Of a stretch of DNA of 37,398 nt, positions 15,922 to 23,248 are shown in pieces; the stretch's first letter is position 1; the number at the start of each line of letters is the position of its first letter. Location: NCBI GenBank assembly GCA_035352555.1, contig DAOPXW010000015.1, positions 1 to 37,398 on the forward strand. Direction: 5' to 3'. Origin of the DNA: UBA2922 sp035352555 (GTDB lineage: Bacteria > Bacillota > Clostridia > Oscillospirales > Oscillospiraceae). The notes below the pieces were generated by a model. It had not been told where the DNA came from. It worked only from the letters and a program-made list of their open reading frames with translations, and searched no databases. A program made the position numbers and the translations under genes.

Positions 15922-16884
15922 ATGATCTTGGCTGAAAAAATTATCGCGCTGCGAAAGAAAAACGACTGGTCCCAGGAGGACCTGGCCGAAAAGCTGAACG
16001 TCTCCCGGCAGTCCATTTCCAAATGGGAAAGCACGGCCAGCCTGCCCGATATGAACCGGATTCTGGAGATGAGCCGGGTATTCGGCGTCACGACGGACTA
16101 TCTGCTGAAGGACGAACTGGACGACACGGTCTATACCGATCAGGAGGAACCGGCCGTGCCGCGCGTCACGGCCGAGGCGGCAAACGCCTTTCTCTCCGCC
16201 TGCGCGGTCTATGCCAGACAAGTGGGGTTTTGCGTGATGCTGTGCATCCTTTCGCCGGTACCGCTGCTGGCGCTTGTGGGGTTTTCCCAGATGAAGCGCT
16301 CCGCGCTGCCGCAGAATCTGGCCGCCGGAGCCGGCGTGGTCGTTCTTCTGATCCTGGTCGCGTGCGCCGTGGCCGGATTTATTCTCACCGGCAACCGCAT
16401 GAAGCGCTATGAATATCTGAAATCAGGCGTTTTTGAAACGGCCTACGGCGTTTCCGGCATCGTGGGCGAACAGGCGCGAGCCTATGAGCCTCACTACAAC
16501 GCCCGCGTTGTAACCGGGGTGGTGCTGTGCATTCTGTGCTGTGTGCCGCTGATCACCGCGGGCGTTCTCGCCGCGCCGGACAGCGTCTGCGTACTGCTCA
16601 CGGCCCTGCTGCTGGTGATCGTGGCCGGAGGCGTCTATCTGCTCGTGTCTGCCGGCACGGTTCACGGCAGTTTTCAGCAGCTGCTGCGTCAGGGCGATTT
16701 CGACCCCTCCGAGCAGGCGCGCACCCACAAAAGCCGGCGGTTCGGCCGCTTTTTCTGGCCGAGCGTGACGGCGGTTTATCTGGGCGTCAGCTTTCTCACC
16801 GGCCGCTGGGACATCTCCTGGGTCGTCTGGCCCATGGCGGCGCTGATTTTTGCCGGTATCTGCGCGCTGCTGGATAAAGAGTAA
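15922..16884 (+). CDS. XRE-family regulator with a six-TM membrane domain
   Basis: A 320-residue protein. Residues about 4-60 are a Cro/C1-type helix-turn-helix (LRKKNDWSQEDLAEKLNVSR, then SISKWE and DMNRILEMSRVFGVTTDYLL). A short acidic linker leads to about six TM segments near 103-121, 133-153, 197-215, 220-242, 275-293 and 297-315. It is thus a one-component regulator tied to the membrane; the signal is unknown. I start at the ATG at 15922, with GAGG 9 bases upstream; the frame is open for 31 more codons, but those show no helix-turn-helix homology and lack a binding site. It is monocistronic, ending in a strong terminator. Confidence 0.88.
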   Translation: MILAEKIIALRKKNDWSQEDLAEKLNVSRQSISKWESTASLPDMNRILEMSRVFGVTTDYLLKDELDDTVYTDQEEPAVPRVTAEAANAFLSACAVYARQVGFCVMLCILSPVPLLALVGFSQMKRSALPQNLAAGAGVVVLLILVACAVAGFILTGNRMKRYEYLKSGVFETAYGVSGIVGEQARAYEPHYNARVVTGVVLCILCCVPLITAGVLAAPDSVCVLLTALLLVIVAGGVYLLVSAGTVHGSFQQLLRQGDFDPSEQARTHKSRRFGRFFWPSVTAVYLGVSFLTGRWDISWVVWPMAALIFAGICALLDKE

Positions 16885-16908
16885 AAAGAGGCATCCATCA
16901 GCTTCCCC

Positions 16909-16948
16909 GCGCAAAAATTCCCGGACTTTCGTCCGGGAATTTTTGCGC
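16909..16948 (+). terminator. Strong intrinsic terminator after the XRE gene
   Basis: A perfect 18-bp stem (16909-16926 with 16931-16948) around the loop TTTC, with a T5 run within its 3' arm, starts 25 bases after the stop codon. The 126 bases from 16949 to 17074 contain nothing I can assign. Confidence 0.9.
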
Positions 16949-17074
16949 TGCAGCACGGCGCGGTCAATTTGTGTGTCCAGGAACATTAAACCGCTCACTG
17001 TATTTTCTTATCAATAGAATGCCTCTATAACATACAGGGTTTTCTGCGGTGCGCTTCCCAGTTTTTTATCAAGA

Positions 17075-17107
17075 AAGCCGCTGCCTGCAATTTGCAGACA
17101 GCGGCTT
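17075..17107 (-). terminator. Intrinsic terminator of groESL
   Basis: AAGCCGCTG/CAGCGGCTT outer arms, one C-A mismatch and an inner CTGCAA/TTGCAG stem form a hairpin about 63 bases after the groEL stop on the minus strand, followed by TTTCTT. Confidence 0.7.
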
Positions 17108-17169
17108 CCATCCATATCAAACGCTTTTTATTGGTGATTGTCGTAAATACAGTGGTTTGCGGGCCTGAC

Positions 17170-18798
17170 TCAGTACATTCCGCCCATGTCCGGGGACGGG
17201 GCGGCCACCGGCGCGGGGGGCTCGGGAATGTCGGTGACCAGGCACTCGGTGGTCAGCACCATGGAAGCGATGGAAGCGGCATTCTCCAGCGCGCTGCGGC
17301 AGACCTTGGTCGGATCGATGATGCCCAGCTTGATCATGTCGCCGTACTCGTTGTTGGCGGCGTCAAAGCCGTAGTTTGCCTTTTTGCTGGAGGAAACGGC
17401 CTCCAGAATAACGGCGCCCTCGAGGCCGGCGTTGGCAGCGATCTGCATGGTGGGCGCGCGAAGGGCCTTGGCGACAATGGATGCACCGGTCTTCTCGTCG
17501 CCGGCGAGGGTGGCGACCAGCTCGTCCACGGCCTTGGCCGCGGTGACGTAGGCGGAACCGCCGCCGGCCACGATGCCTTCTTCAACAGCGGCGCGGGTGG
17601 CGTTCAGCGCGTCCTCGATGCGGAGCTTCTTCTCCTTCATCTCGGTCTCGGAAGCCGCGCCGACCTTGATGACCGCTACGCCGCCGGACAGCTTGGCAAG
17701 CCGCTCCTGCAGCTTTTCCTTGTCGTAGTCGGAGGTGGTGTTGTCGATCTGGGTGTGGATCTGCGCCACACGGGCCTTGATGTCGGCCTTGCTGCCGGCG
17801 CCGTCCACGATGGTGGTGTTCTCCTTGGTGACCTTGACCTGATGGGCCTGTCCCAGCATCTGCAGGGTGGCATCCTTCAGCTCCATGCCGAGATCGGAGG
17901 AGATAACCTGGCCGCCGGTGAGGGTGGCGATATCCTGCAGCATTTCCTTGCGGCGGTCGCCGAAGCCGGGGGCCTTGACGCACACGCAGGTGAAGGTGCC
18001 GCGCAGCTTGTTGAGGATGATGGTGGCGACAGCCTCGCCCTCCACGTCCTCGGCCACGATCAGCAGCTTGCGGCCGGCCTTGACGATCTGCTCCAGCAGG
18101 GGCAGCAGATCCTGAATGTTGGAGATCTTCTTGTCGGTGATGAGGATGAGGGCATCGTCCAGGACGGCCTCCATCTTGTCGGTATCGGTGACCATGTAGG
18201 GGCTGAGATAGCCGCGGTCGAACTGCATGCCTTCCACCACGTCGGAATAGGTTTCGGCGGTCTTGGATTCCTCGATGGTGATGACACCGTTCTGGCTGAC
18301 CTTGTCCATGGCCTCGGAGATCAGATTGCCGATGATCTCGTCACCGGAGGAGATGGCGCCCACGCGGGCGATGTCCTTGGAGCCGTTGACAGGCTGGGAA
18401 ATGCCCTTGATGGCTTCCACGGCGGCGTCGGCGGCCTTCTTGATGCCCTTCTTCATGACCATGGGGTTGGCGCCGGCGGCCAGATTCTTCAGGCCGTCCT
18501 TGATGATGGCCTGTGCCAGCACGGTGGCGGTGGTGGTGCCGTCGCCCGCCACGTCGTTGGTCTTGGTGGAAACTTCCTTGATCAGCTGGGCGCCCATGTT
18601 CTCAAACGGGTCCTTCAGCTCGATCTCCTTGGCGATGGTCACGCCGTCGTTGGTGATCAGCGGAGCGCCGTATTTCTTGTCCAGCACCACGTTGCGGCCC
18701 TTGGGACCCAGTGTGATCCTGACGGTATTTGCGAGCTGATCCACGCCGCGCTCAATGGCCTTGCGGGCTTCCTCGCCGTAAATAATCTGTTTTGCCAT
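17170..18798 (-). CDS. groL: Chaperonin GroEL (Hsp60)
   Basis: The 542-residue subunit of the 14-mer chaperonin that folds proteins in the cytoplasm together with GroES. Recognised by the N-terminal RGVDQLANTVRITLGPKGRN, the ATP site VAGDGTTTATVLAQ, apical-domain GYLSPYMVTD and C-terminal VCRSALENAASIASMVLTTE. The tail is short (ending PDMGGMY) instead of a long GGM repeat. GGAGG is 8 bases before the ATG. It lies 15 bases after groES and is controlled with it through CIRCE. Confidence 0.99.
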   Translation of the reverse strand: MAKQIIYGEEARKAIERGVDQLANTVRITLGPKGRNVVLDKKYGAPLITNDGVTIAKEIELKDPFENMGAQLIKEVSTKTNDVAGDGTTTATVLAQAIIKDGLKNLAAGANPMVMKKGIKKAADAAVEAIKGISQPVNGSKDIARVGAISSGDEIIGNLISEAMDKVSQNGVITIEESKTAETYSDVVEGMQFDRGYLSPYMVTDTDKMEAVLDDALILITDKKISNIQDLLPLLEQIVKAGRKLLIVAEDVEGEAVATIILNKLRGTFTCVCVKAPGFGDRRKEMLQDIATLTGGQVISSDLGMELKDATLQMLGQAHQVKVTKENTTIVDGAGSKADIKARVAQIHTQIDNTTSDYDKEKLQERLAKLSGGVAVIKVGAASETEMKEKKLRIEDALNATRAAVEEGIVAGGGSAYVTAAKAVDELVATLAGDEKTGASIVAKALRAPTMQIAANAGLEGAVILEAVSSSKKANYGFDAANNEYGDMIKLGIIDPTKVCRSALENAASIASMVLTTECLVTDIPEPPAPVAAPSPDMGGMY

Positions 18799-18813
18799 GA
18801 TTGTCGCCTCCTG

Positions 18814-19101
18814 TTACTTTTCAAGAACAGCCAGAATGTCCGACTGCTTTACGATGGTGAGCTCGGTGCCGTCCAGCTTCACTTTGGTACCGGTGTACTT
18901 GCCGACCAGGACTTCCTGACCGGCCGCGACGGTCATCTTGACCTCGTTGCCGTCGATCATTCCGCCAGGGCCAACCTCGACGACCTCGTAGACCTCGGGC
19001 TTCTCCTGTGCCGAACTGGCAAGGAAGATGCCGCCGGCCGTCTTCTCCTCGGCCTCGTTCTGCTTGAGAACGACTCTGTCTGCCAATGGTTTGAGTTTCA
19101 T
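18814..19101 (-). CDS. groS: Co-chaperonin GroES (Hsp10)
   Basis: A 95-residue co-chaperonin, the heptameric lid of GroEL. MKLKPLADRVVLKQNEAEEK at the start, the mobile-loop region AGGIFLASSAQEKP, and VGKYTGTKVKLDG followed by a typical end are all present. GGAGG lies 8 bases upstream of the ATG. It is first in the groES-groEL operon, with the HrcA operator and promoter immediately upstream. Confidence 0.99.
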   Translation of the reverse strand: MKLKPLADRVVLKQNEAEEKTAGGIFLASSAQEKPEVYEVVEVGPGGMIDGNEVKMTVAAGQEVLVGKYTGTKVKLDGTELTIVKQSDILAVLEK

Positions 19102-19138
19102 TTATAGTCCCTCCTAATACGTATTACGAAGTTTAACG

Positions 19139-19165
19139 TTAGCACTCAATGTATCTGAGTGCTAA
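19139..19165 (-). promoter_or_regulatory. CIRCE operator (HrcA binding site)
   Basis: A perfect match to TTAGCACTC-N9-GAGTGCTAA. The symmetry extends four more bases on each side (19135-19169, 13-bp arms). It lies between the -10 element and groES, the usual position for HrcA repression of heat-shock genes. hrcA itself is not in the window. Confidence 0.97.
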
Positions 19166-19170
19166 CGTTG

Positions 19171-19176
19171 ATTATA
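19171..19176 (-). promoter_or_regulatory. -10 element of the groESL promoter
   Basis: A perfect TATAAT on the minus strand directly upstream of CIRCE. TTGCAA further upstream is a candidate -35, at 19 bases from TATAAT or 16 from the overlapping TATTAT. Confidence 0.7.
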
Positions 19177-19268
19177 ATAGCATAGTTTTCCGATTTTGCA
19201 AGACCTTTTCCAAAAAACCTGGGGATTTTTTATTAATTTTTTGTGACGAGTTTTGAAGCGGCACGGGG

Positions 19269-19293
19269 CGCCGGGGAGGTTCGTCCCCCGGCG
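19269..19293 (-). terminator. GC-rich hairpin after the lipid kinase gene
   Basis: CGCCGGGG and CCCCGGCG form an 8-bp perfect stem with a 9-base loop, about 50 bases after the lipid kinase stop. No T-run follows, so intrinsic termination is uncertain. The rest of 19177-19343 holds no gene. Confidence 0.35.
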
Positions 19294-19343
19294 GCGCGGG
19301 AGCGAGAACGCGGCGGCCGCGGCAGCGGGAAGCGTGCCGGGCG

Positions 19344-20264
19344 TCAGCGGGTGAAGAAGGTCATGCCCCGGGGCGCGATGAAATTGACGCCGCCCGGGAT
19401 AACGCGGATGTCGATATCTCTGCCGTAGACGGCCTCGCCGTCGATGTTCACCACGGATTCCCGGTCGAAAGCGATATGGATCCCCGTCCCGTGCAGCGGG
19501 ACGATGTAGTCCGGCATTTTGGCGTACTGCCCCCTGGAATAGGCCATGACCATGCCGGCGGCCTTGACCCGGGGAATTTTCCCGACCACCAGAATGTCCA
19601 GCACGCCGTCGCAGGGGTCGGCGTCGGGCACGGGGTTGAAGCCGCCGCCGTAGTAGCGGCCGTTGCACACGCACACCATGGTGTATTCGCCCTCGCCCCC
19701 GTAGCCGCAGCCGGTGATCTTCATGGGCCGGTGCAGCCCTTTGACGAAGTTCACCGCCAGCGAGGCCACGTAGCCCGTGGCGCCGCCGATGACGGGAATG
19801 TTGCTGTATTTATGTACGTCCGTGCCCACCCGGGCGTCGAAGCCCACGGAGGCGATGTTGGCGCAGATGCGGCCGGAGCAGTCCATAACGTCCATGGGGT
19901 GCACCGTACCGTTCACCAGCGCGTCCAGATCCCGGAAAAGGCTCTTATCGGCGCCGAACATGCGGATAAAATCGTTGCCGGTGCCGGTGCCGGTGGCGTA
20001 GGGCGTGACCGCCGCGTTGGGCAGACCCGCCGCGCCGCACACGCATTCGTTATACGTGCCGTCGCCGCCGCAGGAATATACCCGCAGCTCCTTCTCCCCC
20101 GCCGCCGCGCTTTTCACCGCCCGGGCGGCGTCCATGGGGGCCTTTGTGACATAGACCTCATAATCGTCCCCGCGGTTGCGCAAGAGGCCGGCAACCCGGG
20201 CCCGCACCTCCTCCGTGCAATCCTTTTTGCCGGCAGCGGGGTTAACGATAAACAGATGCTTCAT
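19344..20264 (-). CDS. Diacylglycerol/lipid kinase family protein
   Basis: A 306-residue member of the DAGK_cat superfamily (DgkB/YegS/BmrU). It starts with FIVNPAAGKK, has the nucleotide-binding GGDGTYNE near residues 65-72 and the GTGTGNDF motif near 91-98, and ends with a typical beta-sandwich domain (VVNIDGEAVYGRDIDIRVIPGGVNFI). Members phosphorylate diacylglycerol or related lipids at the membrane, recycling lipid made during lipoteichoic acid synthesis. The exact lipid cannot be told. GAGGG is 7 bases upstream of the ATG. It follows the methyltransferase gene by 27 bases and is the last gene of that operon. Confidence 0.92.
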   Translation of the reverse strand: MKHLFIVNPAAGKKDCTEEVRARVAGLLRNRGDDYEVYVTKAPMDAARAVKSAAAGEKELRVYSCGGDGTYNECVCGAAGLPNAAVTPYATGTGTGNDFIRMFGADKSLFRDLDALVNGTVHPMDVMDCSGRICANIASVGFDARVGTDVHKYSNIPVIGGATGYVASLAVNFVKGLHRPMKITGCGYGGEGEYTMVCVCNGRYYGGGFNPVPDADPCDGVLDILVVGKIPRVKAAGMVMAYSRGQYAKMPDYIVPLHGTGIHIAFDRESVVNIDGEAVYGRDIDIRVIPGGVNFIAPRGMTFFTR

Positions 20265-20291
20265 GACTCATCCCTCTGTTGTTTATTCTTT

Positions 20292-21404
20292 TTATTTAAG
20301 GTACATAAACAGGTCGCACTTAATCATGCCGTTATAGAGCTTGCGCTTCTTGTCCGCCCTGCGGCCGAAGGTGCGCTCGAATTCCGTGTGGGAGGACAGG
20401 AGGTAAAGCTTCCAGTGCTCCGTCCTGGCCCAGGCCGCGCCGAAGGCCCGGTACAGCGCCTCGGCCTCCTGCTTTTCCATGATGCGCTCGCCGTAGGGCG
20501 GGTTGGTGACGATGACGCCGTTTGGGGTGACGCGGTCGAATTTTGTGGCGTCCGCCACTTCGAATTTGACGATGTCGTCCACCCCGGCCCGTGCCGCGTT
20601 CTCCCGGGACATGGCCACCGCCGCCGGGTCGATGTCGGCGCCGAGGATATGATAGCCGCCGTGAAATTCCTTCGACCGGGCCTCGGCCCTCGCGTCGTCC
20701 CAGATCTTTTTATCGAACACCGTCCAGCTCATGGCGGTGAAATCTCTCGAAAGACCCGGCGCCCGGTTTTTGGCGATGAGCGCCGCTTCAATGGGGATGG
20801 TGCCGCTGCCGCAGAAGGGGTCGCAGAAATCCTCCCGCCCGCGATAGCGGGACAGCGTCACCATGGCGGCGGCCATGGTCTCCTTCAGGGGGGCGGCATT
20901 GTGCGCCGGGCGGTAGCCCCGCTTGTGCAGCCCTTCGCCGGAGGTGTCGATGCACAGGGAGGCGGTGTCCTTCATGATGGAAAACTGGATCTGATACAGC
21001 GGCCCCGTCTCCGGGAACCAGTCGATGCCATATACCGACTTCAGCCGCTCCGCGACGGCCTTTTTGATGATGCTCTGGCAGTCGGAGACGGAAAAGAGCT
21101 TGGAATTGAGGGAAAAGCCCTTCACGGGAAACGCGCCGTCCCGGGGGATCAGCATTTCCCACGGCAGGGCCTTGACGCCCTCGAACAGCCGGTCGAAGGT
21201 ATCGGCGGGAAAGCGGCCCAGCTCCACCAGCACCCGCTCGCCGATGCGCACGTTCACATTGGCCCGGGCCACGGCGTCCGCCCCGCCGGTGAAATACACC
21301 CGGCCGTTCTCCGCCCGGACATTTTCCATGCCCAGCCGGCGCAGCTCGTCGGCGATGGGGCCCTCCAGCCCCAGCAGGCAGGGAATGCACAGCTCAAGCG
21401 TCAT
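20292..21404 (-). CDS. THUMP-domain class I RNA methyltransferase (RlmL/YpsC-like)
   Basis: A 370-residue enzyme. The N-terminal ferredoxin-like/THUMP part (LELCIPCLLGLEGPIADELRRLG, then a THUMP domain to about residue 160) binds RNA. The Rossmann methyltransferase domain has HKRGYRPAHNAAPLKETMAA, DPFCGSGT near 194-201 and NPPYGER near 302-308, the catalytic motif of N2-guanine methylation. The best match by architecture is the family of 23S rRNA m2G2445 methyltransferase RlmL, without the second domain found in E. coli. The start is certain: AGGAGG lies 6 bases upstream of the ATG. Its first bases overlap the likely stop codon of the upstream membrane protein. Confidence 0.93.
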   Translation of the reverse strand: MTLELCIPCLLGLEGPIADELRRLGMENVRAENGRVYFTGGADAVARANVNVRIGERVLVELGRFPADTFDRLFEGVKALPWEMLIPRDGAFPVKGFSLNSKLFSVSDCQSIIKKAVAERLKSVYGIDWFPETGPLYQIQFSIMKDTASLCIDTSGEGLHKRGYRPAHNAAPLKETMAAAMVTLSRYRGREDFCDPFCGSGTIPIEAALIAKNRAPGLSRDFTAMSWTVFDKKIWDDARAEARSKEFHGGYHILGADIDPAAVAMSRENAARAGVDDIVKFEVADATKFDRVTPNGVIVTNPPYGERIMEKQEAEALYRAFGAAWARTEHWKLYLLSSHTEFERTFGRRADKKRKLYNGMIKCDLFMYLK

Positions 21405-22435
21405 GATCGTCCTCCTGGGGTTCCTCGGCGGTTGGGGACGGTTCGTCGGCCGATTNNNNNNNNNNNNNNNNNNNNNNNNNNNNNNNNNNNNNNNNNNNNN
21501 NNNNNNNNNNNNNNNNNNNNNNNNNNNNNNNNNNNNNNNNNNNNNNNNNNNNNNNCGTCGGCCGGTTCGTCGGCGCCTGGCGTTTCTTCGGCGGGTTCCT
21601 CGAAAACCTCCACGGTGATGTCGGGGTCGCCGTCGTATTTGCCCCTGAGGATGCGGATCAGCTCAAACACCGCATAGCACAGCAGCAGCCCGGCCGCGCA
21701 GGAAATGAGGATGCAGGCCGTGTCGCCGAAAAGGCCGGTGGAGTCCACATCCACCATGTAGGTGATGGTCTTCTGGTCGAAATCCTTGATCAAGCCGGAC
21801 TGATACATATACACCGCGTTGGAATTGAACCAGTCGGCGTATTTGCCGACAACCTCCTTGGGGGCGGCCTTCACCGTGCCGGACACGGCGAAGTACTTAT
21901 CCGCGGCCTGACTGTTGTAGAGGCGGTTGTAGGTCTCCGCCGCGATGGTGTCGCCGTCGTCCAGATAGCGCTGGGGCAGATGCACCACCACGAACTGGCC
22001 GTCGCCGGTGATCAGCAGCGCGTAGCGCCCGGTGACGGTGTTGCCGCCGGACTGGTAATCCTCGGCCAGATAGTCCACGATGGTATCCACGTTGAAGGTG
22101 AGATAGCGGTTGGGCACCAGATTGGCGGCAGTGAGCCCGCGCCCGCCGAACATCAGGTGGAACGCGCCGAAATTGGTGGCCAGCAGCAGCGCCAGCGTCA
22201 GCGCGGCGGCCACGGCGCAGCGGGCCGCCGCCAGCTTCTTTTTCTTCGGCATGGGCCGGGCGGGCCCGGGCTGTCCGCTCTCCTCCGCGCCGGCCTCCAT
22301 CTCATCGGAAACCGCGGCCGGCTGATCGCCGTCATTTTGCATAGAATTTTCCTCGCCGCCCGTCAACCCCGCGTCAGCCGCGGTTTCTTCCTGCGGGACG
22401 GCGGTCCCGTCTTCTCTTTTTTCGCTGTCTTCCAT
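21394..22435 (-). CDS. Two-TM membrane protein with acidic tails, interrupted by a scaffold gap
   Basis: Not recognised. Start at 22435 is supported by GGAGG 6 bases upstream. The product has an acidic, Glu/Gln-rich N-terminal tail, a Lys cluster (PKKKKLAAAR) and TM1, an outside domain of about 130 residues (RYALLITGDGQFVVVHLPQR; YNRLYNSQAADKYFAVSGTV), TM2 (TACILISCAAGLLLCYAVFEL) and an acidic Pro/Ala/Glu/Asp tail. The tail runs into a 100-N gap, so the frame across it is unknown. On the far side the natural continuation is SADEPSPTAEEPQEDDHDA and a TGA at 21394-21396, matching the ADEP-rich character before the gap. The stop would overlap the methyltransferase start by 11 bases. It is the first gene of the operon. 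Confidence 0.75.
21456..21555. other. Scaffold gap (100 N)
   Basis: Exactly 100 undetermined bases, a placeholder of unknown true length. Both flanks contain CGTCGGCCG-type repeats that encode an ADEP-rich tail, so assembly probably broke on a tandem repeat. Confidence 0.95.
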
Positions 22436-22466
22436 AGTGCGCCTCCCATTTGAATGTGACATCAGC

Positions 22467-22495
22467 ATAATACAGCAAAAACGCGAAGTTGTAAA
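22467..22495 (-). promoter_or_regulatory. Promoter of the membrane protein-methyltransferase-lipid kinase operon
   Basis: On the minus strand TTTACA (22490-22495) and TATTAT (22467-22472) are 17 bases apart, each matching consensus at five of six places, about 30 bases before the start codon at 22435. Confidence 0.65.
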
Positions 22496-22504
22496 CGAAA
22501 TATG

Positions 22505-22581
22505 AAAGCGGCCCGGGAATGCCGGAAGTCTTTGCGGAGGTTTCCGGGGTTTCCTTTTCGTACTCAAAGCAGCCCGGGAAT
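22505..22581. repeat. Pair of 16-bp direct repeats in the divergent intergenic region
   Basis: AAAGCGGCCCGGGAAT (22505-22520) and AAAGCAGCCCGGGAAT (22566-22581) differ at one base and are 61 bases apart. Both lie upstream of the minus-strand promoter at 22467-22495. A shorter pair of GGTTTCC copies lies between them. No function can be assigned. Confidence 0.5.
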
Positions 22582-22617
22582 CGCACAGGGAATGGATTTA
22601 TTTAGCTCATTTGACTA

Positions 22618-22646
22618 TTGATTTTTATTACCTGGAGTAGTATATT
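22618..22646 (+). promoter_or_regulatory. Candidate promoter of the unknown gene-cstA operon
   Basis: TTGATT (22618-22623), a 17-base spacer and TATATT (22641-22646). The surrounding 22590-22690 is much more A/T-rich than the genes on both sides. Confidence 0.5.
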
Positions 22647-22681
22647 AACAAATAGTGAATTTCGGTAGATTATTAACAAAT
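22643..22681 (+). promoter_or_regulatory. Two 11-bp direct repeats over the start of transcription
   Basis: TATTAACAAAT occurs at 22643-22653 and again at 22671-22681, 28 bases apart. The first copy overlaps the -10 element, the second lies in the leader, a layout that would suit a repressor or roadblock operator. Confidence 0.5.
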
Positions 22682-22707
22682 CGACAGAATCAGCGGGGAG
22701 TCGACGC

Positions 22708-23235
22708 ATGGCCATTGAGCGGGCACAATTTATTGAGGATCTGAAAAAATCCTACACAATCTATTATGATCTGCATTCCGGCGACGGAACCTCCGGGCTG
22801 CCGCTGGAGTTCCGCGCCGACTTCCATTCCGTCGGCGAGAGCTACTTTATTGTAAAAGACGCGAAAATCTGGACTAACGAAACCAATGAGTATGTGTATG
22901 TCTTTTCCGCCCCGACTTTCGACGCGGAGAGCGTAAAGCGCTGTGTGGACTATGCGCTGGAGGACGGTCTCGCCAGAGTGACCCCCCACAAAAATCATCA
23001 CTATTCCAACGTCATCACGGTCTTTGTGGCGGAGGAGATCGGTCCCGATATCCGAAAGGTCATCGCAAAGCAGAAATTCAGCAAGAGCTACCGTATGTCC
23101 CTGTACGGTTTTTCCCTGCTGAAGACCGGCTTTGTCGACCTTTCCAAGGGCGACTACGGTACCAATGCCGAGGGACACGATCTGATTAATTTTTTCAAAA
23201 AATTGTTTCCAAAAAAACAATTTTTAAAAAAGTAA
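22708..23235 (+). CDS. Protein of unknown function encoded ahead of cstA
   Basis: A 175-residue soluble protein; not recognised. There is no signal peptide or TM segment. It is a mixed alpha/beta sequence with many aromatic residues (KSYTIYYDLHSG, ESYFIVKDAKIW, YVYVFSAPTFD), a central HKNHHYSNVITVFVAEEIGPDIRK and a basic, Phe-rich end (FFKKLFPKKQFLKK). GGGGAG is 7 bases before the ATG. It lies 13 bases ahead of cstA in the same transcript, so a role in controlling or assisting the transporter is plausible but only inferred from position. The end of the gene is unusually A/T-rich. Confidence 0.85.
   Translation: MAIERAQFIEDLKKSYTIYYDLHSGDGTSGLPLEFRADFHSVGESYFIVKDAKIWTNETNEYVYVFSAPTFDAESVKRCVDYALEDGLARVTPHKNHHYSNVITVFVAEEIGPDIRKVIAKQKFSKSYRMSLYGFSLLKTGFVDLSKGDYGTNAEGHDLINFFKKLFPKKQFLKK
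23198..23225 (+). promoter_or_regulatory. A/T-rich hairpin just ahead of cstA
   Basis: AAAAATTGTTT and AAACAATTTTT form a perfect 11-bp inverted repeat with a 6-base loop in the last codons of the upstream gene, about 10 bases before the cstA ribosome binding site. Homopolymer runs of A and T of five to seven flank it. Confidence 0.45.
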
Positions 23236-23248
23236 GGAGTGAAAAAGT

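Noticed and set aside
16949..17074. Possible remnant gene between the XRE terminator and the groESL terminator
   Set aside because: Composition differs slightly from the neighbours, but no frame gives a recognisable protein and no inverted repeats of an insertion sequence are present.
19211..19231. Bidirectional terminator between groES and the lipid kinase gene
   Set aside because: The A-run and T-run flank only a two-base-pair GC stem with a mismatch, too weak for a confident call.
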